The position numbers were made by a program, and so were the translations under genes. Positions 25,112-33,970 of a stretch of DNA of 64,000 nt are shown here, one piece after another; the first letter of the stretch is position 1, and every line of letters begins with the position of its first letter. Location of the stretch: positions 9,937 to 73,936 of the forward strand of contig CAVERI010000003.1 in NCBI GenBank assembly GCA_963618055.1. Reading direction: 5' to 3'. The stretch is from SFHK01 sp963618055 (GTDB lineage Bacteria; Bacillota; Clostridia; Christensenellales; Aristaeellaceae). The notes below the pieces were generated by a model. That model did not search any database, was not told the DNA's origin, and was given only the letters and a program-made list of their open reading frames with translations.

Positions 25112-26992
25112 TTGTTTACCGAGGAATTTGACCTGATCGTCGTGGGCGCCGGGCACGCGGGCTGCGAAGCCGCGCTGGCGGGCGCGCGCATGGGGCAGCG
25201 CACGCTGCTTCTGACGCTGAATCTGGACAGCGTGGCCATGATGCCCTGCAATCCCGCCATCGGCGGCACCGGCAAGGGGCACTTGGTGCGCGAGCTGGAC
25301 GCGCTGGGCGGCGAAATGGGCCGCGCCATCGACGATACGTTCATCCAGTCGCGCATGCTGAACACCGGAAAGGGCCCGGCCGTGTATTCCCTGCGCGCGC
25401 AGGCGGACAAAATGGCCTACAAGGCGCGGATGCGCGCCGCGGTGGAGAATCAGCCCGGGCTGACGCTCCGGCAGGGCGAGGTTCGGCGGCTGATCGTGGA
25501 AAACGGCGAGATTCGCGGCGTGGAAACGGCGACAGGCTCCCAAATCGGCTGCCGCGCGGCGGTGCTGTGCACGGGCGTATATCTGAAAAGCCGCATCATC
25601 ATCGGTCAGTGCTCGTGGGAGGGCGGCCCGCAGGGGCTCGTTGCCGCCACGGGGCTCACGCAGTCGCTGCTGGACAATGGCTTTTCCATCCGCCGCTTTA
25701 AAACCGGCACGCCCGCGCGCGTGGACGTGCGCACGGTGGATTTCTCGAAGATGACCCCGCAGGAGGGCGATTCGCCCATCGTGCCGTTTTCCTTCCTGAC
25801 GGACGCGGCGCCGCTCAAAAACCGCGCGCTGTGCTATCTCACCTATACCACGCCCGAAACGCACGAGATCATTCGCGAAAACCTGCATCTGTCGCCGATG
25901 TATTCCGGCGCGATCAAGGGCACCGGCGCGCGCTACTGCCCGTCCATCGAGGACAAGGTGGTGCGCTTCGCCGACAAGGAGCGCCATCCCATCTTCATGG
26001 AGCCGGAAGGGCTGAACACGGTGGAATGGTACGTGCAGGGCATGTCGTCCTCCCTTCCCGAGGACGTACAGCGGCGTATGTATCGCTCCGTGCCCGGCCT
26101 TGAGCATGCCGAGCTGATGCGCTTGGCGTATGCCATCGAATACGACTGCATCGACCCGATGCAGCTGACCAACCACTTTGAGGCGCGGCACATTCGCGGC
26201 CTGTTCTGTGCAGGACAGATCAACGGCACGTCCGGCTATGAGGAAGCCGCGGCGCAGGGTCTGTACGCGGGCATGAACGCGGCGCTGGAATTGAAGGGCG
26301 AGGAAATGATCACGCTCAACCGCGCGAACAGCTACATCGGCGTGATGGTGGACGATTTGACCACCAAGGGTACCGACGAGCCGTACCGCATGATGACCTC
26401 CCGCGCCGAATACCGGCTGCTTTTAAGGCAGGACAATGCCGACTTGCGCCTGACGGAGATGGGCTATCGCGCGGGACTGGCGAGCGAGGAACGCTACCGG
26501 CGCATGTGCGAAAAGCGCGAGCAGCTGGAAAAGGGCTGCGCGTATCTGGGCAAAACGTGGGTCGCGCCGTCGGAGTCTGTGAACGCGCTGCTTCGCGAAA
26601 AGGGCGAAACGGAGCTTTCGGCTTCCGCGCGTTTGAGCGATCTGATCAAGCGTCCGAACGTGCACTACGATGATCTCGCCGCCTGCGTATCCGGCATGCC
26701 GGAGCTGCGCGCGGACGCGCGGGAGCAGACGGAGATCGAGCTGAAGTATGAGGGCTACATCGACCGCCAGCGCGCCGAGGTGAAGAAGTTCCTGCGCGAG
26801 GAGGAAATGCGGCTGCCGGACGATCTGGACTACATGACGGTGGACACGCTGCGCGTGGAAGCGCGGCAGAAGCTGAACAAGGTAAAGCCCGCGTCGCTGG
26901 GGCAGGCTTCGCGCATTCCGGGCGTGTCGCCGGGCGACATTACGGTTCTGATGATTCTGATGGAGAAGAAAAGGCGGGAAAGCAGGGCATGA
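25112..26992 (+). CDS. mnmG: tRNA uridine-5-carboxymethylaminomethyl modification enzyme MnmG (GidA)
   Basis: A 626-residue FAD-dependent enzyme that, with MnmE, modifies U34 of certain tRNAs. The FAD motif is VVGAGHAGCEAALAGARMG (about residues 11-29). Family signatures CNPAIGGTGKGHLVRELDALGG and GYEEAAAQGLYAGMNAAL are present, the first being split here by its natural order around residues 47-70. The start is a TTG at 25112 with AAAGGGA 7 bases before it. It overlaps rsmG by 4 bases. The mnmG-rsmG-noc order is typical of Firmicutes near the replication origin; mnmE, which often precedes mnmG, is replaced here by the ABC exporter. Confidence 0.97.
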   Translation: MFTEEFDLIVVGAGHAGCEAALAGARMGQRTLLLTLNLDSVAMMPCNPAIGGTGKGHLVRELDALGGEMGRAIDDTFIQSRMLNTGKGPAVYSLRAQADKMAYKARMRAAVENQPGLTLRQGEVRRLIVENGEIRGVETATGSQIGCRAAVLCTGVYLKSRIIIGQCSWEGGPQGLVAATGLTQSLLDNGFSIRRFKTGTPARVDVRTVDFSKMTPQEGDSPIVPFSFLTDAAPLKNRALCYLTYTTPETHEIIRENLHLSPMYSGAIKGTGARYCPSIEDKVVRFADKERHPIFMEPEGLNTVEWYVQGMSSSLPEDVQRRMYRSVPGLEHAELMRLAYAIEYDCIDPMQLTNHFEARHIRGLFCAGQINGTSGYEEAAAQGLYAGMNAALELKGEEMITLNRANSYIGVMVDDLTTKGTDEPYRMMTSRAEYRLLLRQDNADLRLTEMGYRAGLASEERYRRMCEKREQLEKGCAYLGKTWVAPSESVNALLREKGETELSASARLSDLIKRPNVHYDDLAACVSGMPELRADAREQTEIELKYEGYIDRQRAEVKKFLREEEMRLPDDLDYMTVDTLRVEARQKLNKVKPASLGQASRIPGVSPGDITVLMILMEKKRRESRA

Positions 26993-27696
26993 AGGCGTAT
27001 CTGAAGGCGCAGGCGGCGAAAATGGGCGTGCCGATGACGGACGCGCAGGCGGACGCGTTTTGCGCGTATCACGACCGGCTGACGGCGGCGAACCGGGAAA
27101 TGAACCTTACGCGCGTGGGCGAGGATGTTCAGGAGGCCGTCGACCGCAACTATCTGGACAGTCTGACCATTTTGCCGTTTCTGGACGGCGCATCCACGCT
27201 GATCGACGTGGGCACCGGCGCGGGCTTCCCCGGCGTTCCCGTGGCCATCATGCGCCCGGACATTCACGTTACGATGATGGACGCGCTGGGCAAGCGCGTG
27301 GCGTTTCTGAAGGAGGTTGTGGAGGCGCTGGGTCTGAACGCGGACTGCGTGCATGCCCGCTGCGAGGACGCGGCGAAGAAGCCGGAATTTCGGGACGCCT
27401 ATGACGTTGCCTGCGCGCGCGCGGTGGCGGAAACGAACGTGCTGAGCGAGTGGCTGCTGCCGTTTGTGAAGCCCGGCGGGCGGATGCTGGCGCTGAAGGG
27501 GCCGATGGCCGCCGAGGAAGCCGAGCGCGCGCAGGCGGCGCTTTCGCAGCTGAACGGGCGGCTGACGCGTGTGTGCCCGGTGGCTGTGCCCGGCCGCGAC
27601 TGGGATCACCGTGTGATCGAGATTCTGAAAACGGACGTTACGCCGGATCGGTTTCCCCGCAGGGCGGGCATTGCCGAGAAGCGGCCGCTGAAGTGA
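26989..27696 (+). CDS. rsmG: 16S rRNA (guanine527-N7)-methyltransferase RsmG (GidB)
   Basis: A 235-residue SAM-dependent methyltransferase of the small ribosomal subunit. NREMNLTRVGEDV (about residues 36-48) is the conserved N-terminal motif. LIDVGTGAGFPGVPVAI (about 69-85) is the SAM loop, and ARAVAETNVLSEWLLPFVKPGG follows in the middle. The start overlaps mnmG as ATGA, giving translational coupling. Confidence 0.95.
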   Translation: MKAYLKAQAAKMGVPMTDAQADAFCAYHDRLTAANREMNLTRVGEDVQEAVDRNYLDSLTILPFLDGASTLIDVGTGAGFPGVPVAIMRPDIHVTMMDALGKRVAFLKEVVEALGLNADCVHARCEDAAKKPEFRDAYDVACARAVAETNVLSEWLLPFVKPGGRMLALKGPMAAEEAERAQAALSQLNGRLTRVCPVAVPGRDWDHRVIEILKTDVTPDRFPRRAGIAEKRPLK

Positions 27697-27784
27697 CGGG
27701 AAGGCCGCGCGGGGTGATGTACTGTCACTGAAGCGCACACGATGACGGCGGCGCGATATCTTCGTCGACTGGTTTTGAAAGCAG

Positions 27785-27822
27785 CCATCCCTTCCGTATA
27801 TATAAGCGGAGGGGATGGTTTT
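27785..27822 (+). promoter_or_regulatory. Hairpin enclosing the noc ribosome binding site
   Basis: CCATCCCTTCCG (27785-27796) and CGGAGGGGATGG (27807-27818) form a 12-bp stem with one G-T pair and a 10-base A/T-rich loop. TTTT and the ATG follow directly. The GGAGGGG that should bind the ribosome is fully inside the 3' arm. It could be a terminator of the rsmG transcript or a translational lock on noc. Confidence 0.7.
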
Positions 27823-28644
27823 ATGATGGAAAGAAGGCTGAAGCCTTCGGCCAAGGTGCTTTCGCGCGTGCGCGTGGCGGAGATTCGCGCGAACCCGTAT
27901 CAGCCGCGCGCGCTTTTTGATGAGGAGAGCATCCGCGCGCTGGCGCGGTCGATCGAGGAAAACGGGCTTTTGTCGCCGCTGCTCCTGCGCAGGGGCACGG
28001 GGGACGGCTATACGCTGATCGCCGGGGAGCGGCGGCTGCGCGCGCTTCGCGTGCTGGGGCGCAGCTGGGTGGACGCGATTGTGATGGAAGCGGACGAGGC
28101 CGACATGCGCGCGCTGTCGCTGATTGAAAACATTCAGCGGGAACAGCTGACGTTTTTGGAGGAAGCGCAGGCGATGCGCGAGCTTTTGCGCGAGACGGGC
28201 ATGACGCAGGACGCGCTGGCGCGTCGGCTGGGGCGCAGTCCGTCGTCGGTGGCGAACCTTCTGCGGCTTCTCCGGCTGCCGGAGACCGTGCGGCGGGCGG
28301 TGGGCGAGGAAAAGCTGACCGAACGGCACGCGCGCGCGCTTTTAAAGCTGGATGGCGACGAGAAGGCGCAGCTGGACGCGGTTCGCCGCATCACAAGGGG
28401 GCAGCTGAACGTGCGGCAGACGGACGCGCTGATCGAAAGCCTTCTGCGCGAGCGGCGCGCGGCGAGCCGCAAGGTGAAGGGCGTGGTGCGGGACGCGCGC
28501 ATGTTTGTGAACGCGATTTCCGGCACGGTGGAGAAACTGCGCAAGGCCGGCGTGAACGCGGCGCTTCGCGTGGAGGAAACGAGCGAAAGCGTGGAAATCC
28601 TCGTGACGCTGCAAAAGAGCGCGCGGGAGGAAAGAAGGGGTTGA
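27823..28644 (+). CDS. noc: ParB-family protein, probably nucleoid occlusion protein Noc
   Basis: A 273-residue DNA-binding CTPase-type protein. The N-terminal ParB domain has NPYQPRALFDEESIRALARSI (around residues 25-45), and the CTP-binding motif GERRLRALRVLG lies around 70-81. ENIQREQLTFLEEAQAM precedes the helix-turn-helix TQDALARRLGRSPSSVANLLRLLRL (about 128-152). Location after rsmG is the usual place of noc. Unlike Bacillus Noc it has almost no N-terminal extension before the ParB domain, so the amphipathic membrane-targeting helix may be absent. No soj or spo0J follows. A second in-frame ATG directly follows the first. Confidence 0.78.
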   Translation: MMERRLKPSAKVLSRVRVAEIRANPYQPRALFDEESIRALARSIEENGLLSPLLLRRGTGDGYTLIAGERRLRALRVLGRSWVDAIVMEADEADMRALSLIENIQREQLTFLEEAQAMRELLRETGMTQDALARRLGRSPSSVANLLRLLRLPETVRRAVGEEKLTERHARALLKLDGDEKAQLDAVRRITRGQLNVRQTDALIESLLRERRAASRKVKGVVRDARMFVNAISGTVEKLRKAGVNAALRVEETSESVEILVTLQKSAREERRG

Positions 28645-28669
28645 CGCGGGCGGCGGATTCGGGTATGAT
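28641..28669 (+). promoter_or_regulatory. Promoter of fhs
   Basis: TTGACG (28641-28646) overlaps the noc stop codon; a 17-base spacer leads to TATGAT (28664-28669). Confidence 0.75.
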
Positions 28670-28689
28670 GGAGACAGGAGGTGTTTACC

Positions 28690-30357
28690 ATGTACACCGA
28701 TATTGAGATTGCCCGGAATACCCCTCTTATGGACATTGAAGCGATTGCCGCGCGCGCGGGAATTGAGGAAGCCTATCTGGAACGCTACGGCCGGAGCAAG
28801 GCCAAGGTATCTCTGAAGCTGCTGGATGAGCACACGGGAAAGGACGGAAAGCTCGTGCTTGTGACGGCGATAACGCCCACGCCCGCGGGCGAGGGAAAGA
28901 CGACCACCACCATCGGTTTGGCCGACGCGCTGAGCCGGCTGGGCGTGCGCACGATGGCGGCGCTGCGCGAGCCGTCGCTGGGGCCGGTGTTTGGCCTGAA
29001 GGGCGGCGCGGCGGGCGGCGGCTACGCGCAGGTGGCGCCGATGGACGAGATCAACCTGCACTTTACCGGTGACTTTCACGCGATTGGCGCAGCCAACAAC
29101 CTGCTGGCGGCGATGATCGACAACCACATCTATCAGGGCAACGCGCTGAACCTTGACCCGCGCCGCATCACATGGCGCAGATGCGTGGACATGAACGACC
29201 GCCAGCTGCGAAATATCGTGGACGGGCTCGGCGGCCGCACAAACGGCTGTCCGCGCGAGGACGGCTACGACATCACCGTGGCAAGCGAAATTATGGCGAT
29301 CCTGTGCCTTTCCCAGAGCCTTGCCGACCTGAAGGCGCGGCTCGGCCGCGTCATTGTCGGCTATACCTATGATGACCAGCCGGTTACGGCGGGCGACCTG
29401 AAGGCGGCGGGCGCGATGACGGCGCTCCTGAAGGAAGCGCTCAAGCCGAACCTTGTGCAGACGCTGGAGCACACGCCCGCGCTGGTGCACGGCGGGCCGT
29501 TTGCCAACATTGCGCACGGCTGCAACAGCGTGCTTGCCACGCGCATGGCACTGCGTCTGGCCGACTATACCGTGACGGAGGCCGGCTTCGGCGCCGATCT
29601 GGGCGCGGAGAAGTTTTTGGACATCAAGTGCCGCATGGCGGGTCTGCGTCCCGACGCGGTGGTGATCGTGGCCACGGTTCGCGCGCTGAAGATGCACGGC
29701 GGCGTGAAGAAGGACGCGCTGAAGCAGGAAAACGTGAACGCGATGCTCGCGGGCGCAGAAAACCTGCGTCGGCATGTGCGAAATATCAAGGATGTGTTCG
29801 GGCTTCCGTGCGTGGTGGCGGTCAACCGCTTCCCGGACGATACCGACGCGGAAATCGAGGCGCTCACGCATGCGATGGACGCGGAGGGCGTGAAGGTGGT
29901 TCCCAGCGAGGTCTGGGCGAAGGGCGGCGAGGGCGGTCTGGCGCTGGCGCGCGAGGTCGTGCGGCTGTGCGAGGAGGAAAACCATTTCTCGTTCGCTTAT
30001 GACGCGGCGGACAGCATCCAAAAGAAGCTGAACGATCTGACGGCGCGCGTGTACGGCGGCCGCCGCGCGGTGCTTGCGCCGGAGGCGAAGAAGCAGGCGA
30101 AGCGGCTGACGGAGCTAGGCTACGGCGGGCTGCCGGTGTGCGTGGCGAAAACGCAATACAGCTTCTCAGACAAGCCCACGCTTCTCGGCGCGCCGATGGA
30201 TTTTGAAATCACCGTGCGCGCGCTGCGCGTGTCCGCGGGCGCGGGGTTCGTGGTGGCGCTGACCGGGGACATTATGACGATGCCCGGGCTTCCCAAGGTT
30301 CCCGCGGCGGAGAGCATCGACGTGGACGACGAGGGGAACATTACGGGGCTGTTTTGA
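28690..30357 (+). CDS. fhs: Formate-tetrahydrofolate ligase
   Basis: A 555-residue ATP-dependent ligase making 10-formyl-tetrahydrofolate, central to one-carbon metabolism and to the methyl branch of acetogenic or purine-using Clostridia. The P-loop-like ITPTPAGEGKTTTTIGLADAL lies near residue 60. GGAAGGGYAQVAPMDEINLHFTGDFHAI carries a long family signature (around 100-128), and the C-terminus has AGAGFVVALTGDIMTMPGLP. The ATG at 28690 follows AGGAGG; the GTG at 28681 is inside that site. The gene has its own promoter. Confidence 0.97.
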   Translation: MYTDIEIARNTPLMDIEAIAARAGIEEAYLERYGRSKAKVSLKLLDEHTGKDGKLVLVTAITPTPAGEGKTTTTIGLADALSRLGVRTMAALREPSLGPVFGLKGGAAGGGYAQVAPMDEINLHFTGDFHAIGAANNLLAAMIDNHIYQGNALNLDPRRITWRRCVDMNDRQLRNIVDGLGGRTNGCPREDGYDITVASEIMAILCLSQSLADLKARLGRVIVGYTYDDQPVTAGDLKAAGAMTALLKEALKPNLVQTLEHTPALVHGGPFANIAHGCNSVLATRMALRLADYTVTEAGFGADLGAEKFLDIKCRMAGLRPDAVVIVATVRALKMHGGVKKDALKQENVNAMLAGAENLRRHVRNIKDVFGLPCVVAVNRFPDDTDAEIEALTHAMDAEGVKVVPSEVWAKGGEGGLALAREVVRLCEEENHFSFAYDAADSIQKKLNDLTARVYGGRRAVLAPEAKKQAKRLTELGYGGLPVCVAKTQYSFSDKPTLLGAPMDFEITVRALRVSAGAGFVVALTGDIMTMPGLPKVPAAESIDVDDEGNITGLF

Positions 30358-30418
30358 GCGGGAATGACGGAAGCAGGGTTACGGACAGGATGAAATTTCG
30401 CCGACAGGAGACGTTTTC

Positions 30419-31906
30419 ATGAAGTACATCGTGGCACTGGATCAGGGAACGACCAGCTCGCGCGCGGTCGTGTTTGACGAGAACGGCGCGCTCGCGGCGT
30501 CGCACAGCATTGAGTTCAGGCAGATTTATCCAAAGCCCGGCTGGGTTGAGCACGATCCGGAGGACATTTACGAAAGTCAGCTGACCGCGCTGCGCGCGGC
30601 GGTGGAGAAGGCGGGAATCGACGCGGCGGACATTCTGGCCGTGGGCATTGCCAACCAGCGCGAGACGACGCTTTTGTGGGAGCGCGAAACGGGCAGGCCG
30701 CTGCACAACGCGATTGTGTGGCAGTGCCGCCGCACCGCGCCGCTGGTGGAGCGGCTGAAGGAGGACGGGCTGGGCAACACCATCCGCGACCGCACGGGGC
30801 TGATACCGGACGCGTATTTTTCCGGAACGAAGCTCGAATGGCTGCTCGACAGCGTTGACGGCGTGCGCGACCGGGCACAGAACGGGGAGCTGTGCTTCGG
30901 CACCGTGGACAGCTTTCTGGCGTATCGCCTGACGGGCGGGCGCGTGCATGCGACGGACGCGACGAACGCGTCGCGCACGATGCTGTTTAATATTCATAAG
31001 CAGGAGTGGGATGAGGTGCTTCTGCGCGCCATGGACATCCCCGCGCCGCTTTTGCCGACGGTCGTCGATTCGTCGGGCGTGATCGGCATGCTGGACAAGT
31101 CTATTCTCGGGCGCGAGATTCCCATTGCGGCAATGGCGGGCGATCAGCACGCGGCGCTGTACGGGCAGGCATGCTTCGGCCCGGGCGAGGCCAAGAACAC
31201 CTATGGCACCGGCTGCTTCGTTCTGATGAACACCGGCGCGCGGCCGGTTCGCAGTCAGTTCGGGCTGCTGTCCACCGTCGCGTGGCGCGTGAACGGCAAG
31301 CCGACCTACGCGCTGGAGGGCAGCGTATTCGTGGCGGGCGCGGCGATTCAGTGGCTGCGGGACGAAATGAAGCTGATTTCGACCGCGGCGGAATCGGAGG
31401 CGCTGGCGCGTTCGCTCGCGGACAACGGCGGGGTCTATCTGGTTCCGGCGTTCACCGGCATGGGCGCGCCGTACTGGGATATGTACGCGCGCGGCACGAT
31501 CGTCGGGCTCACGCGCGGCGCGGGGCGGGCGCATATCGTGCGCGCGGCGCTGGAAGCCATTGCGTATCAGTCGGCGGATGTGCTTGAGGCCATGGAGAAG
31601 GACGGCGGCGTGCGCATGGCGGCGCTGCGCGTGGACGGCGGCGCAAGCGCGAATGAGTTTTTGATGCAGTTCCAGAGCGACATTCTCGGCGTGCCGGTCG
31701 TTACGCCGCAGGTGACGGAAACCACGGCGCTGGGCGCGGCCATGCTGGCCGGGCGCGCGGTGGGACTGTGGGACGACAACCGGCTGAAAACCGTGTGGCA
31801 GAGAAAGAAGGAATTCCGTCCCACCATGCCGGGCGAGCACCGGGAGCGGCTGCTTCAGCAGTGGCGGCGCGCGATCGAGCGCGCGCGGAAGTGGGAGGAG
31901 GAGTAG
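30419..31906 (+). CDS. glpK: Glycerol kinase
   Basis: A 495-residue FGGY-family kinase that makes glycerol-3-phosphate from glycerol and ATP. The entry motif is VALDQGTTSSRAVVFDENG. The glycerol-binding GNQR/ET-type region reads IANQRETTLLWERETG, and NASRTMLFNIHKQEWDE and GTGCFVLMNTG match the family core. The FGGY signatures are in VDGGASANEFLMQFQSDILGVPV. No glpF or glpD is next to it. AGGAG is 8 bases before the ATG. Confidence 0.96.
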   Translation: MKYIVALDQGTTSSRAVVFDENGALAASHSIEFRQIYPKPGWVEHDPEDIYESQLTALRAAVEKAGIDAADILAVGIANQRETTLLWERETGRPLHNAIVWQCRRTAPLVERLKEDGLGNTIRDRTGLIPDAYFSGTKLEWLLDSVDGVRDRAQNGELCFGTVDSFLAYRLTGGRVHATDATNASRTMLFNIHKQEWDEVLLRAMDIPAPLLPTVVDSSGVIGMLDKSILGREIPIAAMAGDQHAALYGQACFGPGEAKNTYGTGCFVLMNTGARPVRSQFGLLSTVAWRVNGKPTYALEGSVFVAGAAIQWLRDEMKLISTAAESEALARSLADNGGVYLVPAFTGMGAPYWDMYARGTIVGLTRGAGRAHIVRAALEAIAYQSADVLEAMEKDGGVRMAALRVDGGASANEFLMQFQSDILGVPVVTPQVTETTALGAAMLAGRAVGLWDDNRLKTVWQRKKEFRPTMPGEHRERLLQQWRRAIERARKWEEE

Positions 31907-31909
31907 TGT

Positions 31910-32212
31910 ATGGATGAATATGGAGAGCTGAGGTCGTTTTTGAGCGCGGACATGCGTTTGAAGGCGGTTCCGGCGAAAAATCGAAAGAAGCGGACGGCGC
32001 TGCACTATCTGTCCGGCAAATTTGAAGCCGGCAGGCAGTATACCGAGGCGGAGGTGAATGACATTCTGGACGAATGGACGGAATTTCACGATCCCGCGAC
32101 GCTGCGCAGGGAGCTGTTCAACAAGCATCTTCTGAACCGCACGACGGACTGCCGCGCCTACTGGAAGGAGGACGTGCCGCCGCTGGAGGTGTTTCTTGAG
32201 AGATGCCTCTAA
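31910..32212 (+). CDS. DUF2087 domain protein
   Basis: A 100-residue protein starting 3 bases after glpK, so translated from the same mRNA. The sequence contains KNRKKRTALHYLSGKFEAGRQ (about residues 24-44, cut into KNRKKR and YLSGKFE blocks), YTEAEVNDIL and TLRRELFNKHLLNR. These match the DUF2087 family, which looks like a small winged-helix DNA-binding domain and is often linked to regulators. Function unknown. Confidence 0.8.
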   Translation: MDEYGELRSFLSADMRLKAVPAKNRKKRTALHYLSGKFEAGRQYTEAEVNDILDEWTEFHDPATLRRELFNKHLLNRTTDCRAYWKEDVPPLEVFLERCL

Positions 32213-32263
32213 AGGCGGGGCAGAATGGAACGGCTTTCAAAAGAGGAGTAGGGAGAGAAAAGG

Positions 32264-32308
32264 AAACCCCGCGGACGATTGGCAAAACCTTTCGTCCGCG
32301 GGGTTTTT
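32264..32308. terminator. Strong bidirectional terminator
   Basis: AAACCCCGCGGACGA (32264-32278) pairs perfectly with 32292-32306; the T run follows on plus and an A run precedes. It separates the convergent DUF2087 gene and the sugar-binding protein gene. Confidence 0.92.
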
Positions 32309-32334
32309 ATGCCGTCAGGAGTTTGGAATGCGGC

Positions 32335-33915
32335 TTATTCGAGGCCGTAGTACACGGCAAGGTTCTCGAGGTAGTCTTCCAGACCGCGATCCTCCAGACC
32401 CTTCAGGTAGGCGTTCCACGCTTCGTCGTCGTTGATGTCCAGCTGACCCATGATGAACTGGGTGTCGGTGGACTTCACGTAATCGTTGATGGTGGTGCTG
32501 TAGTTGGCAACCTTGGTCTTTACGTCCTCATCGGTGCACCATACGACGTCCGGGATGTGATGGTTCACGTAGTAGGGCTCGTAGACCTGCGCGGCATGCA
32601 CCAGCGCGTAGGTGTTGTCGGTGTAGATCTTCTCGGGATCCATGGTGGTGGCGTAGCGGATCTCGGCCTTATCGGCGCGCGGGAAGGAACCGGAGTTCCA
32701 CAGCGCTTCGACGTCGGGCACGAGGCGGGAGATGGACTTGTCGCCGCCGTAGAAGCTCTTGGAGTCAACCCACTCCCAATCCTTGCCTTCCACGCCGTAG
32801 TGGCCGACATAGGTGCCTTCCTCGCCGATGAACCAGTCGAGGAACTTAAAGGCGACCTCGGGGTTCTCGCACTTGGTGGAGATAGCGCCGACCATGTTGA
32901 AGTTGCCGCCAAAGCGGGCCGCGCTCTGCTGGGTGCCGTCGTCGCCCTTCAGGGGCGCGATGGGCTCGTAGTCAACCCAGTTGAGAACGTTGGCGTCGAT
33001 GACGTCGCCCTGATACCAGACGGGCATAACGCCGATCACGGCTTCGTCAGAGGGCTTGTTGAGGATGGACTGGAACTGGGTCTTGTCCTGCACGTAGGTT
33101 TCCTCGGCGATCAGGCCGTTGGCGTACAGGTCGGCGATGTACTTGAGGCCTTCGCGCCAGCCGTCGGTGTTGGCATGGAAAGCGATCTGGCCGTCGTCGG
33201 TGATGGTGTAGTAGTTGTCGGTGTACAGCTCAAAGGGATTCATAAGGAAGCAGATGGGGTCGGTCTTGCGGCCGTTGTAGTAGCCCATCAGCGGAATCTC
33301 GTCGTTTTCGCCGTTCTCGTTCAGGTCGGTTTCCTTGATGGCGATGAGAAGATCCTTGAACTCTTCGGGGGTGGTGGGCATTTCCATGCCGAGCTTCTCG
33401 AGCCACGACTGCTTCACGAACATCTTGTATTCGCTGTCCTTGTGCACGCCGCTGTCGGTGTACACGAAGGTGTAGATGTTGCCGTCGGGCGCGGTGAGCA
33501 TGGCCTTGTAGCCGGGGTTCTCTTCGAGAACGGCCTTGTAGTTGTAGCCCTGCGTCTCAATCAGGTCGTTGAGGGGGAGGAGCATCTTGGCTTCCGCGCC
33601 CATCAGGATCTTGTCGGTGCTGAACCACGGGCCGAGGAAGATGTCCGGCCACTCGTCGCTGGCGAGCATCAGGTTGTAGGCGGTGTTGCCGTCGTCGGTA
33701 TAGAACTGGAAGTCGATTTTGACGCCAAGCTTTTCTTCGATAAACTTGGTCATGTCGCAGTTGACATAGTCGCGGTTGGCGACGTTGCCAGTCCATACGG
33801 TGAGGGTCACGACTTCGTCCGCAATGGGGTACACGTTTTCGTCGGACGCCGTGACGGCGCTGGCGGACGCGCAGACCATCATCAGGATGGCCATGAGCAG
33901 TGCGAGTTTCTTCAT
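32335..33915 (-). CDS. Extracellular solute-binding protein of an LplA-type sugar importer
   Basis: A 526-residue type 1 extracellular solute-binding protein. The signal peptide covers about residues 1-23 (MVCASASA and then VTASDENV). A cysteine is present in the hydrophobic part but the region does not look like a clear lipobox. The mature chain has VTLTVWTGN, FIEEKLGVKIDFQFY, the mid-chain LNENGENDEIPLMGYYNGR (a calcium-loop-like D/N-rich stretch) and the C-terminal CENPEVAFKFLDWFIGEEG. It is the last gene after two permeases, the LplB-LplC-LplA arrangement used for oligosaccharide or uronide import; the ATPase is normally a shared MsmX-like protein encoded elsewhere. Confidence 0.92.
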   Translation of the reverse strand: MKKLALLMAILMMVCASASAVTASDENVYPIADEVVTLTVWTGNVANRDYVNCDMTKFIEEKLGVKIDFQFYTDDGNTAYNLMLASDEWPDIFLGPWFSTDKILMGAEAKMLLPLNDLIETQGYNYKAVLEENPGYKAMLTAPDGNIYTFVYTDSGVHKDSEYKMFVKQSWLEKLGMEMPTTPEEFKDLLIAIKETDLNENGENDEIPLMGYYNGRKTDPICFLMNPFELYTDNYYTITDDGQIAFHANTDGWREGLKYIADLYANGLIAEETYVQDKTQFQSILNKPSDEAVIGVMPVWYQGDVIDANVLNWVDYEPIAPLKGDDGTQQSAARFGGNFNMVGAISTKCENPEVAFKFLDWFIGEEGTYVGHYGVEGKDWEWVDSKSFYGGDKSISRLVPDVEALWNSGSFPRADKAEIRYATTMDPEKIYTDNTYALVHAAQVYEPYYVNHHIPDVVWCTDEDVKTKVANYSTTINDYVKSTDTQFIMGQLDINDDEAWNAYLKGLEDRGLEDYLENLAVYYGLE

Positions 33916-33970
33916 GGGAAATACCTCCTTGTTTTCTATCTTGAGCGCGCATGCGCCAAAGATGCTCCGT

